A stretch of 64,000 bases of DNA. Origin: Ancylostoma caninum. Lineage: Eukaryota > Nematoda > Chromadorea > Rhabditida > Ancylostomatidae. Below are positions 24,206-33,990 of this stretch, piece by piece. Location: contig JBAJFG010000621.1 of the NCBI GenBank assembly GCA_037903475.1, forward strand, positions 2,356,001-2,420,000, written 5' to 3'. The position numbers and the translations under genes were made by a program. Within the stretch, counting starts at the first letter, position 1, and each line of letters starts with the position of its first letter. The notes under the pieces were generated by a model that searched no databases, was not told the origin of the DNA, and saw only the letters and a list, made by a program, of their open reading frames with translations.

Positions 24206-24474
24206 AATAACTATGAAAGGATGAGTTGAGAGGAGAAGAAATTATGTAGGGGTATAAGTGTGCCTGTTTCACCTCTTTCCCTAAACAGGACTTAAGTGTT
24301 AAAAGAGAAGGCCACTCCCCGAGGATCGTCAGTAGGGAGGGAGTGGGGTTCCGTGTAAGTATAAGTGAGAGTGAAAGGGAAGTTAGTTGGTGATTTATAT
24401 AGTGGGGAGTAATGTGATGGCGAGAAGGAGGTCAGAAAAGAAGCAAGAGATCAATACCTAGTATGTGATAGACA
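24206..24474. repeat. 269-bp direct repeat, left copy (LTR/pLTR-like)
   Basis: Nearly identical (about seven differences seen) to 31861-32129 in the same orientation. It contains TTTATATAG, a possible TATA box for plus-strand transcription, and an 8-bp hairpin (24312-24319 with 24339-24346). Together the copies bound a 7.9-kb segment with Penelope-like coding sequences. Confidence 0.9.
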
Positions 24475-24476
24475 CG

Positions 24477-24745
24477 TTTTGGATAAGTTCTTTGAAGAAA
24501 TTTCTGATTTCCTTGAATTTTCTAAGTTCTTGGTATTTATAGGTTATACTTTTGTTAACGCAAACACATTTTATAACAGCCCTTGAAGTCTTCAAAATGA
24601 GTGCAAGACCTGGAAATGCGAAGAACTTCCGTATGGATAACTGAAACTCTAATTGTATTGCTTATGTGTGAAGTTCCATGGCTAAATCTATTGACTTGAA
24701 AATTGAAATAGTCCGTCTTGTTGTACTGTTTTGTGATAATTACAG
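24477..24745. other. Unassigned internal segment next to the left direct repeat
   Basis: AT-rich, no ORF or motif recognised. It lies between the left 269-bp repeat and the MITE that cuts the RT. Confidence 0.4.
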
Positions 24746-24976
24746 TCTATTAGCTCACAGAGGGCGCCCGATCTGACTTTGTCCGCAACTACGACTTCAC
24801 CATTTTTAGGCTAACCGATCTATTTTTTGCACTTTTTTGATATGCATATGGTGTGGTTCCTTCCATTCTTATGTTTCCCCACTGCCATCCGCTAAAATAT
24901 CCTTCCAGACGCATTCTGCAGGCAAAGTCGTAATTGCAGACAATGTCAGATCAGGCGTCATCTGTGAGCTAATAGA
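24746..24976. mobile_element. MITE family H, copy 2, truncating the Penelope RT
   Basis: Ends TCTATTAGCTCACAG and CTGTGAGCTAATAGA are perfect 15-bp inverses; inner arms (GATCTGACTTTGTCCGC / GACAATGTCAGATC) continue the inversion. 231 bp, no genuine ORF. The minus-strand RT frame runs into it and picks up about 35 meaningless codons before a stop. Confidence 0.85.
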
Positions 24977-26393
24977 CCATATGTCGTTATTAATCGTAAT
25001 ATTTAGATCTAGGAAGTTACACTCAAATAAATTTTCGTGGGTAGATTCCATGTCCAAAATATTGTCATAAGTTCTATTGAGATATTCAAGGATATCTTCC
25101 TTACTCTGGTTATGTACAATGAGTATGTCATCCATGTATCTAAATGGATAGAAGATTTTATTAATATTAGAAGTATGTTTTGAAGCATGTACATATTCAA
25201 AATAGGAAAGTGTGAGATCTGCTAAAACTGGGCTTGCGTTCCCACCTTGAGGAACTCCTATAGTCTGTTTGAATAGTAAATTACCTACCATGCAATAACT
25301 ATTTTCAAGCAAAGTTTCGAGTAAATAAAGAATATCCTGTATTTTGTAATATCTATAATTTTTATTTTCATACATATCATTCGAATAGAAGACTCGTTTT
25401 TTACTAGTAATAACATAGGTCTTATTAGCATTTTTAAAGCAAATTTTCATAATTTCTCTAAGATTATTTATGATTATGTTATGGGGGATGTTGGTGAACA
25501 TATTGGTGAAATCAGCGGAAAAAATTCTTTTATCAGAACCTTTAATATTGATAAGTTGTTCGGAAATGTTAATTTCATTGATAGACCAGTAGGTTTTGTG
25601 AGTATATTTAATCTTTTGTACCATACTTACGTAGTTTTTAAAATGATTACGGAAGTGTGTGAAAATTTTCATGACTTCTATAGAAAGTGGTTTAATGCTA
25701 CTTGTTGCAGCACCCGTGATAAACCTAAATTTTGTAGGTGTTTTATGTTACTTAGTATGCAATACATATTAGGCATTTTGGAGCCGGGAGTAATATCTAA
25801 AAGGTTATTTTTGAGGAAATTAGAATGTTTGTTTACGACTTCCGTTAAGCTAAGATTTCTAGCTAGAGTATAAATGTTGTTAATATTTGTATCTGAAGGA
25901 TAGCGGTTAAGTGAAGTTGTTTGCAAACGATGCCGAAGTTTGAACTTGCCTTGTCCAGTGGACATAATATGAAAGATTGTTGTATTTTTTTAATGTCTTT
26001 AGTCAAATTTTTAGAATTTAAGTTAACATCCGAATCTTCGCAATGACTATATATCAATCTTCTATTGTGATTATATATAAGGTTTTGATAAATATTAGAG
26101 AGAGTGTTTTTATTATATGTTCCAATACCATATTTTTTGTCTATTATATTGATGATATTTTCCATGAATTTCCCCCAAATTTCTTTAATTTTTTCCGTGG
26201 TGAGGTTATAGGGAGGTCGATATTTTGTGCCTTTATTGAGTAAGTAATAGCATGGTCTGTTTCTGAAAATATTAATATCTCCGGTTATTACATGACCATG
26301 GAATTTGTCTAAGAAGGAATTATACTGGCTACATATGCAAGGAATGTTGTCAATATTCAAATCATTTATGTTCCTAATAATTGATTATAATTA
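24977..26393 (-). pseudogene. Penelope-like reverse transcriptase, frameshifted and 3'-truncated
   Basis: Three minus-strand reading-frame pieces. The first (26360-about 25960) has GDINIF, KGTKYRPP and CPLDKASSNFGIVCK, the PLE N-terminal RT motifs. The second (25965-25678) degenerates into the RFITGA motif, which lies in another frame at about 25715. The third (25672-24977) holds SADFTNMFTNIPH, the IGVPQGGNASPVLADL block, RYMDDILIVH with the YMDD catalytic aspartates at about 25130, and CNFLDLNI. At least two frameshifts separate them. The RT is cut by a MITE right after FLDLNI, so thumb and any C-terminal domain are lost. The RFITGA/DFTNMFT signature points to PLEs rather than LINEs or LTR elements. 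Confidence 0.88.
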
Positions 26394-28024
26394 CTAGCGC
26401 CCCTTCGGGACGCTAGAAAGTGGGGTGGGGCAGCCACTTGAGGTATGTGCAAAACCTTCACACGTGAGAAGCGCTTAGAAAATCAGCAAAAAAAAAAAAC
26501 AAAACTAATCATTAGCTGAGCTCAAGTACGAAATTCTCCTTATGAGTTGGATATACTCTACGGGTTTGGCCTCCTCGCCAACGTCGGGCTTCGAGTCTTC
26601 TCGCAATCCTAGCCTTGCCTGCAAATTCCAAATCACGCATCTACATGTAAAGCTAATTTCCGATACAGTGATACTACTTACTCTTTTTTGTCACATTTCT
26701 TACACGCCTATGGGCCCGTTATGAACAGCCGACAGAGAGGAAGGAGAGTTGGTCGACTGAGACACAAATGAGCGCGTAGCGTACCCCTAGTTCAGACGTG
26801 CATCTTGGCGTTTTCCCCACTACTGGGCCACGGCGGACCCATTCTCCTTCATTGCCCCCGTATCCTGGCGCTTATCCCACTGTTGGGCTAGGGCGGACCC
26901 ATCCTCAATTTGTGGATCTTTATCTTCGCGTTGTTCCCACTACTGGGTCCGCGCAGACCCGATCCATCGGTGGGACTCGTATCACGGCACTTTCCCCACT
27001 AATCAGCCCCTTGCGGGCCCAGTCTCCATGTTCTCCATCCGTGGACCCGTATCCTGGGGTTTTCTCAAGTGTTAAGCCAGAGCAGACCCAATTCCCATCT
27101 GTGGACTCGTCGCCTGGCCTTTCCCCGTTTATGGGCTCCTGCAGACCCAATCTCCATCGATGGACCCGTATCCTGACGTTTCCCCCACTATTGGGCCACG
27201 GCGGACCCTTTCTCCATCGATGGACCCGTACCCAACCGCTTTCCCAGTGTTGGGCCATGGCGGACCCTTTCTCCATTAATGGACCCGTATACTGCCGTTT
27301 TCCCCTACTGGGCCATGGCGGACTCTTTATCGATCTATCATGATGTTTTTCTGGACCACGGGCGGGGCCCCAGCTCATCTGTCCGTCATCACTGCAGCCG
27401 CACTCTTTGCAAATCTCGGAAGTGATGGAACAAAGTTAGGAAATATTTAGAAAGTTTGATCAACTGCACCAGTTGCACAACTGGTTTCAGAAAATGTCAC
27501 AACAGCTCATGCTTATGATGACGCGTTTTTCATCCTGTGTATTTGATTGCACTTCTTAAAAACGATCCTCAAGCTGCATAACCCCCAAGGGTCCTCAAAT
27601 AGAGGTGCACAAAGAGGATCTCCCAAGTGAGGAAACCGAGTGGATCATTCGATGCATCCTCCACGGTATGCACACTTCTTTTCGAATTGGTTATCGTCCA
27701 CTGTTCCAAGTTGAGTGAAGTCAGCACCAAAGCTCCAGCACAGGACTCTGCTCCGTACATTGCTGCAACGCATCGTCAAATCGTTGTAGACACTGTCTCG
27801 CATGGAGGGCTCGAGACCGCTAGCTGCTGGTCCCGCCGCGAAATCCCGAATGCACCCAACTTCCACTACGTCTATGCACCTATGACGAAACATCGGCCGA
27901 ATGTCCCATCAGCTTCGCATCCTCGCGAGGCACAGTCTATAACTGAGTCTCACGGCGAGCGCATGCGATCACGTGCTAGTCCCCCTACGTCTGCGCTCTA
28001 GAAAATTTTGTTGCACTACCATGA
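26394..28024 (-). mobile_element. Diverged Helitron, copy B, inserted in the Penelope-like element
   Basis: The 3' terminus is exact: CTAG hairpin end at 26394 with host T beyond it, and the 3' segment GTGGGGTGGGGCAGCCACTTG. The minisatellite is at 26805-27345. The 5' end is inferred: TC at 28024-28023 or TCTAGAGCG near 28002, by loose resemblance to copies A and C (GTAGGGGG.CTAG, GGGACCAGCA). Removing it brings Penelope-like sequence on both sides together. Confidence 0.65.
26805..27345. repeat. 60-bp minisatellite in Helitron copy B
   Basis: About nine diverged units of TTTCTCCATCGATGGACCCG / TACTGGGCCACGGCGGACCC type. Confidence 0.85.
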
Positions 28025-28290
28025 TTTATATAAGAGGATATAAAAATGAAGATATGGGTTTATTATATTCATACACAACTCGGAAAGGTACGTAATTTTT
28101 TGTAGTATTACCTTTAATAAGTTGAACAGTATGGTTATTGTTAATTATTTTATTTATATTAACCGTCTCAAGAATACGGCTATGAAAAGGGAATTTTATA
28201 TTGACAAAGTTGGTGTTTTTGAGTTTTTTTTTTTACTGTGGGACTTTTAAAGTTGTGATAGCAGAGAACACTAAGTAAGACAAGATTTTG
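28025..28290 (-). pseudogene. N-terminal part of the Penelope-like RT frame
   Basis: After the endonuclease stop a second minus-strand frame opens at about 28240 and reads NTNFVNIKFPFHSRILET, VQLIKGNTTKNYVPF and VVYEYNKPISSF for about 60 codons before stops near the Helitron junction. Composition and position suggest it is the amino-terminal part of the RT ORF. It has no ATG that I can assign and joins the downstream RT frame only imperfectly. Confidence 0.5.
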
Positions 28291-29001
28291 TTAAGGGGTT
28301 AAATTAAGTGCTTCAATGATGTAGGAAGTTATCATAATGAGTTCATTAAAGTACTTTTTATCTTTATTTTTGAAGAATCTGAAGACATCATATGAACTGT
28401 TTGTTGTATGGAATAAATTTGTAACTTCTTGCAAAATATGATTATGATTTGTAGTAGGTTTCTTCTTTCGTTTATTGTTGTAACTCCTTTTTCCTCTGGT
28501 TTTAACGATTTTAAGGTTAAAGAATGGATGATTCCGTGAGTAAGTAAGTAGATTAGGAATTTGAGTTATATTACCATATCCTTTCACATTATCGTTAAAC
28601 CTATAGGGATACGGGGTCATAAGTAATTTAATCCAAAAAATTTCTTTTCCTCTTGGGATGTGATTATCTATATTTTCTTGGTGATTGTCTAGTATTGTAA
28701 CATTAATTTGTTTAGCATGACAGTTTTCTTCTGAGAAGTGTTTGTAGAAGATTTTGCAATTATCACCATTATTTATAAAACGTAAATGCTCTTTGATTCT
28801 GTATTTAAGCTTACGTTTAGCTATACCTACATATTGTAGTCCACATGTTGTACCTGAGAGACAGTAAACGTTAGTGGAATCGCAATTGGCTATGTTATAT
28901 TTATGTGTATTTATAATAAATTTTGTTGTATGTGAATAAATTTTGTTATCATGGTTAAGGATGCTGCATATAGAGCAGTTTCTGCCGCAGTGAGAGCCCA
29001 T
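28291..29001 (-). CDS. GIY-YIG endonuclease ORF of a Penelope-like element
   Basis: 236 aa from the ATG at 29001. A Cys cluster (CGRNCSIC, residues 5-12) precedes the nuclease, as in PLE endonucleases. The core follows: NVYCLSGTTCGLQYVG (about residues 44-59) matches the GIY...YIG strands, then KLKYRIKEH with the catalytic Arg and a His, and RGKEIFWIKLL with the catalytic Glu near residue 118. The C-terminal third is basic and low in complexity. The enzyme would nick target DNA to prime reverse transcription. In canonical PLEs this domain is fused behind the RT; here it ends with its own TAA and the RT lies downstream, so the order is reversed. The frame is intact, unlike the RT. Confidence 0.85.
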   Translation of the reverse strand: MGSHCGRNCSICSILNHDNKIYSHTTKFIINTHKYNIANCDSTNVYCLSGTTCGLQYVGIAKRKLKYRIKEHLRFINNGDNCKIFYKHFSEENCHAKQINVTILDNHQENIDNHIPRGKEIFWIKLLMTPYPYRFNDNVKGYGNITQIPNLLTYSRNHPFFNLKIVKTRGKRSYNNKRKKKPTTNHNHILQEVTNLFHTTNSSYDVFRFFKNKDKKYFNELIMITSYIIEALNLTP

Positions 29002-29126
29002 TATATTAGTACCAAAATTCTGTAGGCTGTACGTGCCGTTTACCTTACTTTTGTAGAAGACTAAACCCTGAAAATAAGAAGAATTGGTAATGGTATGGTT
29101 TTGATTGTCTTTTGGCCTAGATCTAA

Positions 29127-29288
29127 GGTAGAGGATGGCCCCATCCTTCTACCAGAGGGAAGGTTACCTAAAGGTTTTGGAAGGTTTGCTTCCTGGGGGC
29201 GGCATTCCCAGAGGAACAATACTACCGGAGGCGCAGTACTTACCCTCCCATGCCAGTAGCTACTTGTAGAACCCCATCGGTAGTATTG
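29127..29288 (-). ncRNA. Cluster of three hairpins next to the endonuclease ORF
   Basis: Hairpin 1: 29127-29153 (GGTAGAGGATGG / CCATCCTTCTACC, one bulge). Hairpin 2: about 29191-29214 (CCTGGG / CCCAGAGG). Hairpin 3: 29217-29227 pairs with 29278-29288 (CAATACTACCG / CGGTAGTATTG, 11 bp perfect). Such stems are rare in the surrounding AT-rich DNA. Strand is inferred from the adjacent ORF. Could be RNA structure of the element or a small foldback. Confidence 0.45.
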
Positions 29289-29299
29289 GTGCAAAAGTG

Positions 29300-30026
29300 C
29301 AAAATTAAGTTAGAAAGTGAGCGCGAAAAAAAAGAAGGAAAAAACTAACCCACCTAGAGTAAGGTAAGTACAGCCTGTCCCCTTATTTTTAAAGGACTGT
29401 GTAAATTGATGAGAAGTATTATTCGAATTACAATTATGAATATAGTAAAGATTTATTATATGTTACTATGAATAACAGGGTAGGAAGAGAAAATGGTTTG
29501 GGCTAAGAAAATTAGGACTACCAAAAAAATATGTTGAAAATTTAACTGGAATAGAGAATATAAATAACAGGAAAGGTTGACAATTGTAAAGAATAGGAGG
29601 CAATTATAAATAGAGGAATGTGACTATAAAATGACATGAGAAAGTTGGAAAAGTTGAGGAGAAAATAATAGTTCAGAATATGGTTAATGATGGAAATGCA
29701 AGAAAAAATGTAGAAACTTGGACCAAATCAAGTTGATGACCCAATTTGGATTAGGCGGATAAAAGTTGGATGTTGGACGGATGATAAAAAATGGACAAAA
29801 TACACGGGTGTACTGTAAGAAGAAATTTTGGGCCTAAAATCATTTTGGCTGGACCTGGTGTCACATTGCGAAGACGGTATCTTTGTGGTTCTCCCGTTAT
29901 TTGAATGACCATAGTTTTATTCCATTGTACTGGTGTTACTTTGATAAGGTTATAGGCTAAAGTATATTGTTATCGTGAATATTGTTCGGAGGACTCATTG
30001 GAAGAATTATAGTTTATATATTTCAG
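29300..30026. other. AT-rich segment upstream of the antisense gene
   Basis: No full exon supported. A short plus frame at about 29820-29910 (GLKSFWLDLVSHCEDGIFVV) looks coding-like and could be an upstream exon; splice sites are not clear. Confidence 0.35.
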
Positions 30027-30033
30027 GTGGAAT

Positions 30034-31396
30034 ATGGAGGAGAGAAAGCAGCAGTATGTGGAGAGTGTTCATAACAAAGTACTGACGGAGTGGGTAAGAA
30101 TTGTCAACCTTCCGATATCAATGAGGAAAGACTTCAGGCTAATGATTGAGGACATAATAAACCTGCTAGGGTGAGTTAATGTAAAGATAGAAAGGATATG
30201 TTATAATTAGTTATTACTTACTGTATTATAGCTATTGATTCAATATAAGATGTATGAGATGTAATTGCACACAATGTATGTCGTAATACGTAGTTGGACA
30301 AAAAATCGATAATATCGGAGAACGATTTTTATATGTAACATTCGGCAAATGTAAGGTGGATTACTTGATTAATGGACGTATAATGTTAAGTACACTTATG
30401 TAAAGTTGTAAGTAGTATTTTGCAGATATGATCGTGAAGCTGAAAAGGACCCTTCACCACTGAGTTGGCCAAAGCCTGCAGGCAAACGATGGCTCTGACG
30501 GTAAGCTATTTATTGGAGTAAGTAATGAAGTTGTATAAATGTATGCATATTGAATAAGGTTGACATGGCATTATTAAATTATAATAAGGACTAGATGTAT
30601 TATATAGGATTATATCTTGACCATTATGTTCCAGGTTAAAACTACTTATACTTTCTGGATGTGGTTCGGTAATGTTGGAAGGAACCGACTAAAGGACTAC
30701 AATAACAAGAATAAAACTAATATAGTATTTTTGCAAGAGCAAACACTAAAAAAGTCGGACACCAACAAGCTATGGTAACTATGTCTTGAAAAAGAAGACT
30801 AAACATGGGTTGAGAATAACATAATATGTGAATTTCAGCCTTTATTTGAGAAATAAAATAAGGGAAAAATATGTGGCAGCGTCAAAAAAGCCTATAGAAA
30901 TGTTTGTTCGGAAAGGAAAACTTGTCATCAATGATGTTGGAACGGTAATTTGAGGTATTGGAAACTATTTGAACCAGTAGTAATGATTCAATTATAGTTT
31001 GAACCTGTGATTCTTGCTGAGAGGCTTGGTTGGTCCTTTCCTGATTGGAATGGGTTGCCTTTTGATGAACTACTTGATGTACGAATAAAGAAGGAGAAGG
31101 AGGTAATTATCTTTGTAAGTTATTAGTATGATAACCCAAGAAATTAATTACAAGCTGGCAGATTGCCGGTTGGGCCTTTAACTTTGCCTGGTCTAGAGAA
31201 TATTGAGAAGGAAAACACAAATCATTCCACATCTACGTCTGGCAGTTATTCTGATGTGGTAGGTAAAGTGCATATGTAAAATATGGATAAAAAACTATGT
31301 AGTATTTGTGTATGAGTGAAATTATAGGCAAGAGGTGTAAAAAGGAATGCTGTTGATGGCTCAGAAAACCACGGTGCTCTGCCAAAAAGGAGATGA
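30034..31396 (+). pseudogene. Unrecognised intron-containing gene inside the composite, probably degraded
   Basis: Seven exon-like blocks with good nematode splice sites: 30034-30170 (after a TTTCAG acceptor), 30426-30500, 30635-30774, 30839-30944, 30998-31102, 31162-31258, 31328-31396. Protein pieces include MEERKQQYVESVHNKVLTEW, DPSPLSWPKPAGKRW, VKTTYTFWMWFGNVGRNR, KKPIEMFVRKGKLVINDVG, AERLGWSFPDWNGLPFDEL, LPVGPLTLPGLENIEKEN and a basic tail ending LPKRR. Phases agree at 1-2, 3-4, 4-5 and 6-7. Exon 2 has an in-frame TGA and a phase clash with exon 3; exons 5 and 6 also clash. AATAAA lies at about 31566. I do not recognise the family. It is antisense to the PLE ORFs. Confidence 0.5.
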
Positions 31397-31860
31397 GGAA
31401 GCAATCCGATAAGCTTGTTATTTTAGGAATGTATGCGTTTGATGAATTTTTGAATTTGAGTTGTTTGTGTTTTCTTTATTAGGTGTCGGTAATTTTGAGG
31501 TAAATGTACCCTTTTAATACAATGCGTGTCAATACTACACATAGGTAGTATACTTTTTATCCAAGAATAAAAACTTTTGAACCTATCATGTTGTATTGTG
31601 AAAAGTTTGTGAATTCAACTAGGTATATTTATGTTTGTTTATATATGTATTAATAGTTAGTATGGTAAAGATGGCTATCCTGTTGGATAGCTATGACCGG
31701 TTGGTCTAGATATGGCCAGTTGGCCTGGCAAGTATGTAGAGAACATACTTGCATCGAATAATTGTGATGAATATTGGAGTTAAGTTTTGAAAATATTCGA
31801 ATTAGGTAAATACTAGTTCTGGGTAGCCCTCAAGAACTAGTAAACACCTAGTTGATGTTG

Positions 31861-32129
31861 AATAACTATAAAAGGATGAGTTGAGAGTAAAAGAAATTAT
31901 GTAGGGGTATAAGTGTGCCTGTTTCACCTCTTTCCCTAAACAGGACTTAAGTGTTAAAAGAGAAGGCCACTCCCCGAGGATCGTCAGTAGGGAGGGAGTG
32001 GGGTTCCGTGTAAGTATAAGTGAGAGTGAAAGGGAAGTTAGTTGGGGATTTATACAGTGGGGAGTAATGTGATGGCGGAAAGGAGGTCAGAAAAGAAGCA
32101 AGAGATCAATACCTAGTATGTGATAGACA
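31861..32129. repeat. 269-bp direct repeat, right copy (LTR/pLTR-like)
   Basis: Partner of 24206-24474; hairpin at 31967-31974 with 31994-32001. No clear flanking target duplication was seen outside the pair. Confidence 0.9.
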
Positions 32130-33780
32130 TGACAAAATTTGTTTTGCAAGTTTGTGAGCAGCGGTTGATACGGCCAACTTCCTGCATAGCGTTAGCCTGC
32201 GGCCCGCTCACCTTTTTTGGCTCCCCCAAAACTTTCCTGCTGTGGTGTTGCTGTTCTCTACCGCCACTTGACGGTAGTCGTCTAGATGATATGTCCCGCT
32301 AGTTTGGGCGCACACACGAAGTGAAGTGGTGTAGTCGGATGGCTGAAAGAGGTTCACTCGCCCACGTGGGTACGCTTGGAAAGTAAGACTATTTGCTATG
32401 GTGCTGTTCGTTCACATTTGCCACTCGAGAGTGATGTATATCGCACCTATGATGCTCACCACACCTTGGTTATTTTGTGCCATGTTGAGCGAGAGTGTAG
32501 CTTCTTAAATAGGTTGTCTGGATTTGAGCATCGCAAGCAGGATCTGCCTGAAGAAGTTCTCTATCTATACTCTCAGGCTCTGGCTTCCGCATTTATCGAG
32601 GTGCAGCCGCTAAGAGATTCCGGGACGGCGAACACAGGCCGAACACGTTTTAACAGCAGTTACACCGCGAGGTGAAAACTCATTTTGCCTCCCCACAAGC
32701 TGTGTTAGTCCCGGAAAAGCTGTTTTGGGGGGCGATGAACTGGTTTCATGCCTTAAACCTAGGATCGCAGCTCAATCTAGGTGCAGGGCTGCGTTTCTAT
32801 TGTAGACTTGGGTAAGTGGATGCTTATACAAGCCCATCCAAAAATAGTCCCGAACGCGTAGGCGCTTGCTGCGGCAGCGCTTGGTGGACGCAGCGGCCAG
32901 GCGCCGGACTTCCAGATCCGCGCCGCACCCGCACGCACCCGCACCGCACGGATCTCGTCCGACCGATTGTTGCACTGGCCCACGTTTTTACCCGGGCCTC
33001 AGCCGTCCTGACGAGTCTCGTGGGCTCGCCTTGCCTCCGCCGAAGCGGAGACACGACTAAGCTCTGATGCTCAACCAACGACTTATATACCCCTACCAGG
33101 GAGCGGGTGGCGTCGGCGCAAAGGGCAGGTAGAACGCAGGACATGAGGGGAAGAACGCAGGTTAAACTACACTACAGTTAATCGGGCAACAGCTAGCCCT
33201 CTTGGCACAGCCGAAACACAGGCCTTGCTGCTCGCAGCAGTCGAAATGCAGCAGTTCTTCCTTATGCAATAATTTCTGCCTTCCATTTCTTGAGGGTGTG
33301 GCTTTGCAAGTTATGCTGCGTTTCCCTTATCCAGTTATCTGAGCGATTTCTCAAACAAATGAGTTAGCGTATATTTGATTGTCATAATTGTGCTGTTCCA
33401 GTTCTTTGTTTAATTACTTTTTAATGGGGCACATTGAGCGCATTTGAATAAATAAATAGACAAACAAATAAATAAATATTAAAAGAGAACCTAACAGTTG
33501 ATCAACTATTTGAAGATTACTGGCTTGTTTGCCACTCTTGAAAAATCGTATAGTTCTGGGACCTGTCATATCAGTGGGTGTGGCGGACGGAGGGGAGAGT
33601 GATGAGGAGGGGGCGCGAGAAGAAAAAGTGGTCTTTGTCACTTTGTGGTCTAGGGCGGAGGGACTTTGAAGAATTCATTGCTTGCAAGAAATTGCTTCAA
33701 ATTCATTCAAATAAGTGTCTGAGAAATAGCATTAACAACTAGGAATTATGCATATTCCAGCGCTCGGAGTATGAGGACGT
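32130..33780. other. Unassigned intergenic DNA, partly GC-rich
   Basis: No gene supported. 32830-33140 is GC-rich with all frames open by composition. An (AAAT)-like stretch at 33447-33479 may be a retroelement tail. Confidence 0.4.
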
Positions 33781-33990
33781 TGCCTTGGCGACTCGAAGGC
33801 AGAAGGGTGGCACCTTTTCTTACTCCTGACAAAAAGTTTGCGCAGTGAGTGAACAGTTAGTGGTAGAACTTCTTATCTGCAACCTTGTGTTATGCACGTA
33901 AAGAATAGAAATGGGTATTTGGACCTGCCCTGAGTGGCGGAGTCCGGTGGCAGAATTAACCTGCGATTAATAACTTCTGGAATTATAAGT
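33776..33990. repeat. ~205-bp direct repeat J, copy 1
   Basis: Shares with 35385-35592 the blocks AGGGTGGCACCTTTT, AAAGTTT.CGC, AGTGGTAGA, ATCTGCAAC.TTG and GAGTCCGGT / GCAGTCCGGT, in the same order and orientation. Divergence is high. Confidence 0.75.

Larger units (their letters stand above)
24206..32129 (-). mobile_element. 7.9-kb composite bounded by direct repeats, with Penelope-like RT and GIY-YIG genes
   Basis: Terminal 269-bp direct repeats enclose, on the minus strand, a GIY-YIG endonuclease ORF (29001-28291) followed by a frameshifted reverse transcriptase (about 28240-24977), and on the plus strand an intron-containing degraded gene (30034-31396). A Helitron (26394 to about 28024) and a MITE (24746-24976) inserted later. 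Penelope-like elements often carry pseudo-LTRs and can keep introns, so one element is plausible. A nested composite of two elements is the alternative. Confidence 0.6.

Noticed and set aside
29001..29100. Spliced-leader RNA-like start (GGTTTAG...GTAAGG on the minus strand at about 29067)
   Set aside because: It does not match the SL1 or SL2 leader, and no Sm site or SL RNA fold follows.
24206..32129. Conventional LTR retrotransposon
   Set aside because: No gag, protease, integrase or RNase H is visible, and the RT motifs are of Penelope type.
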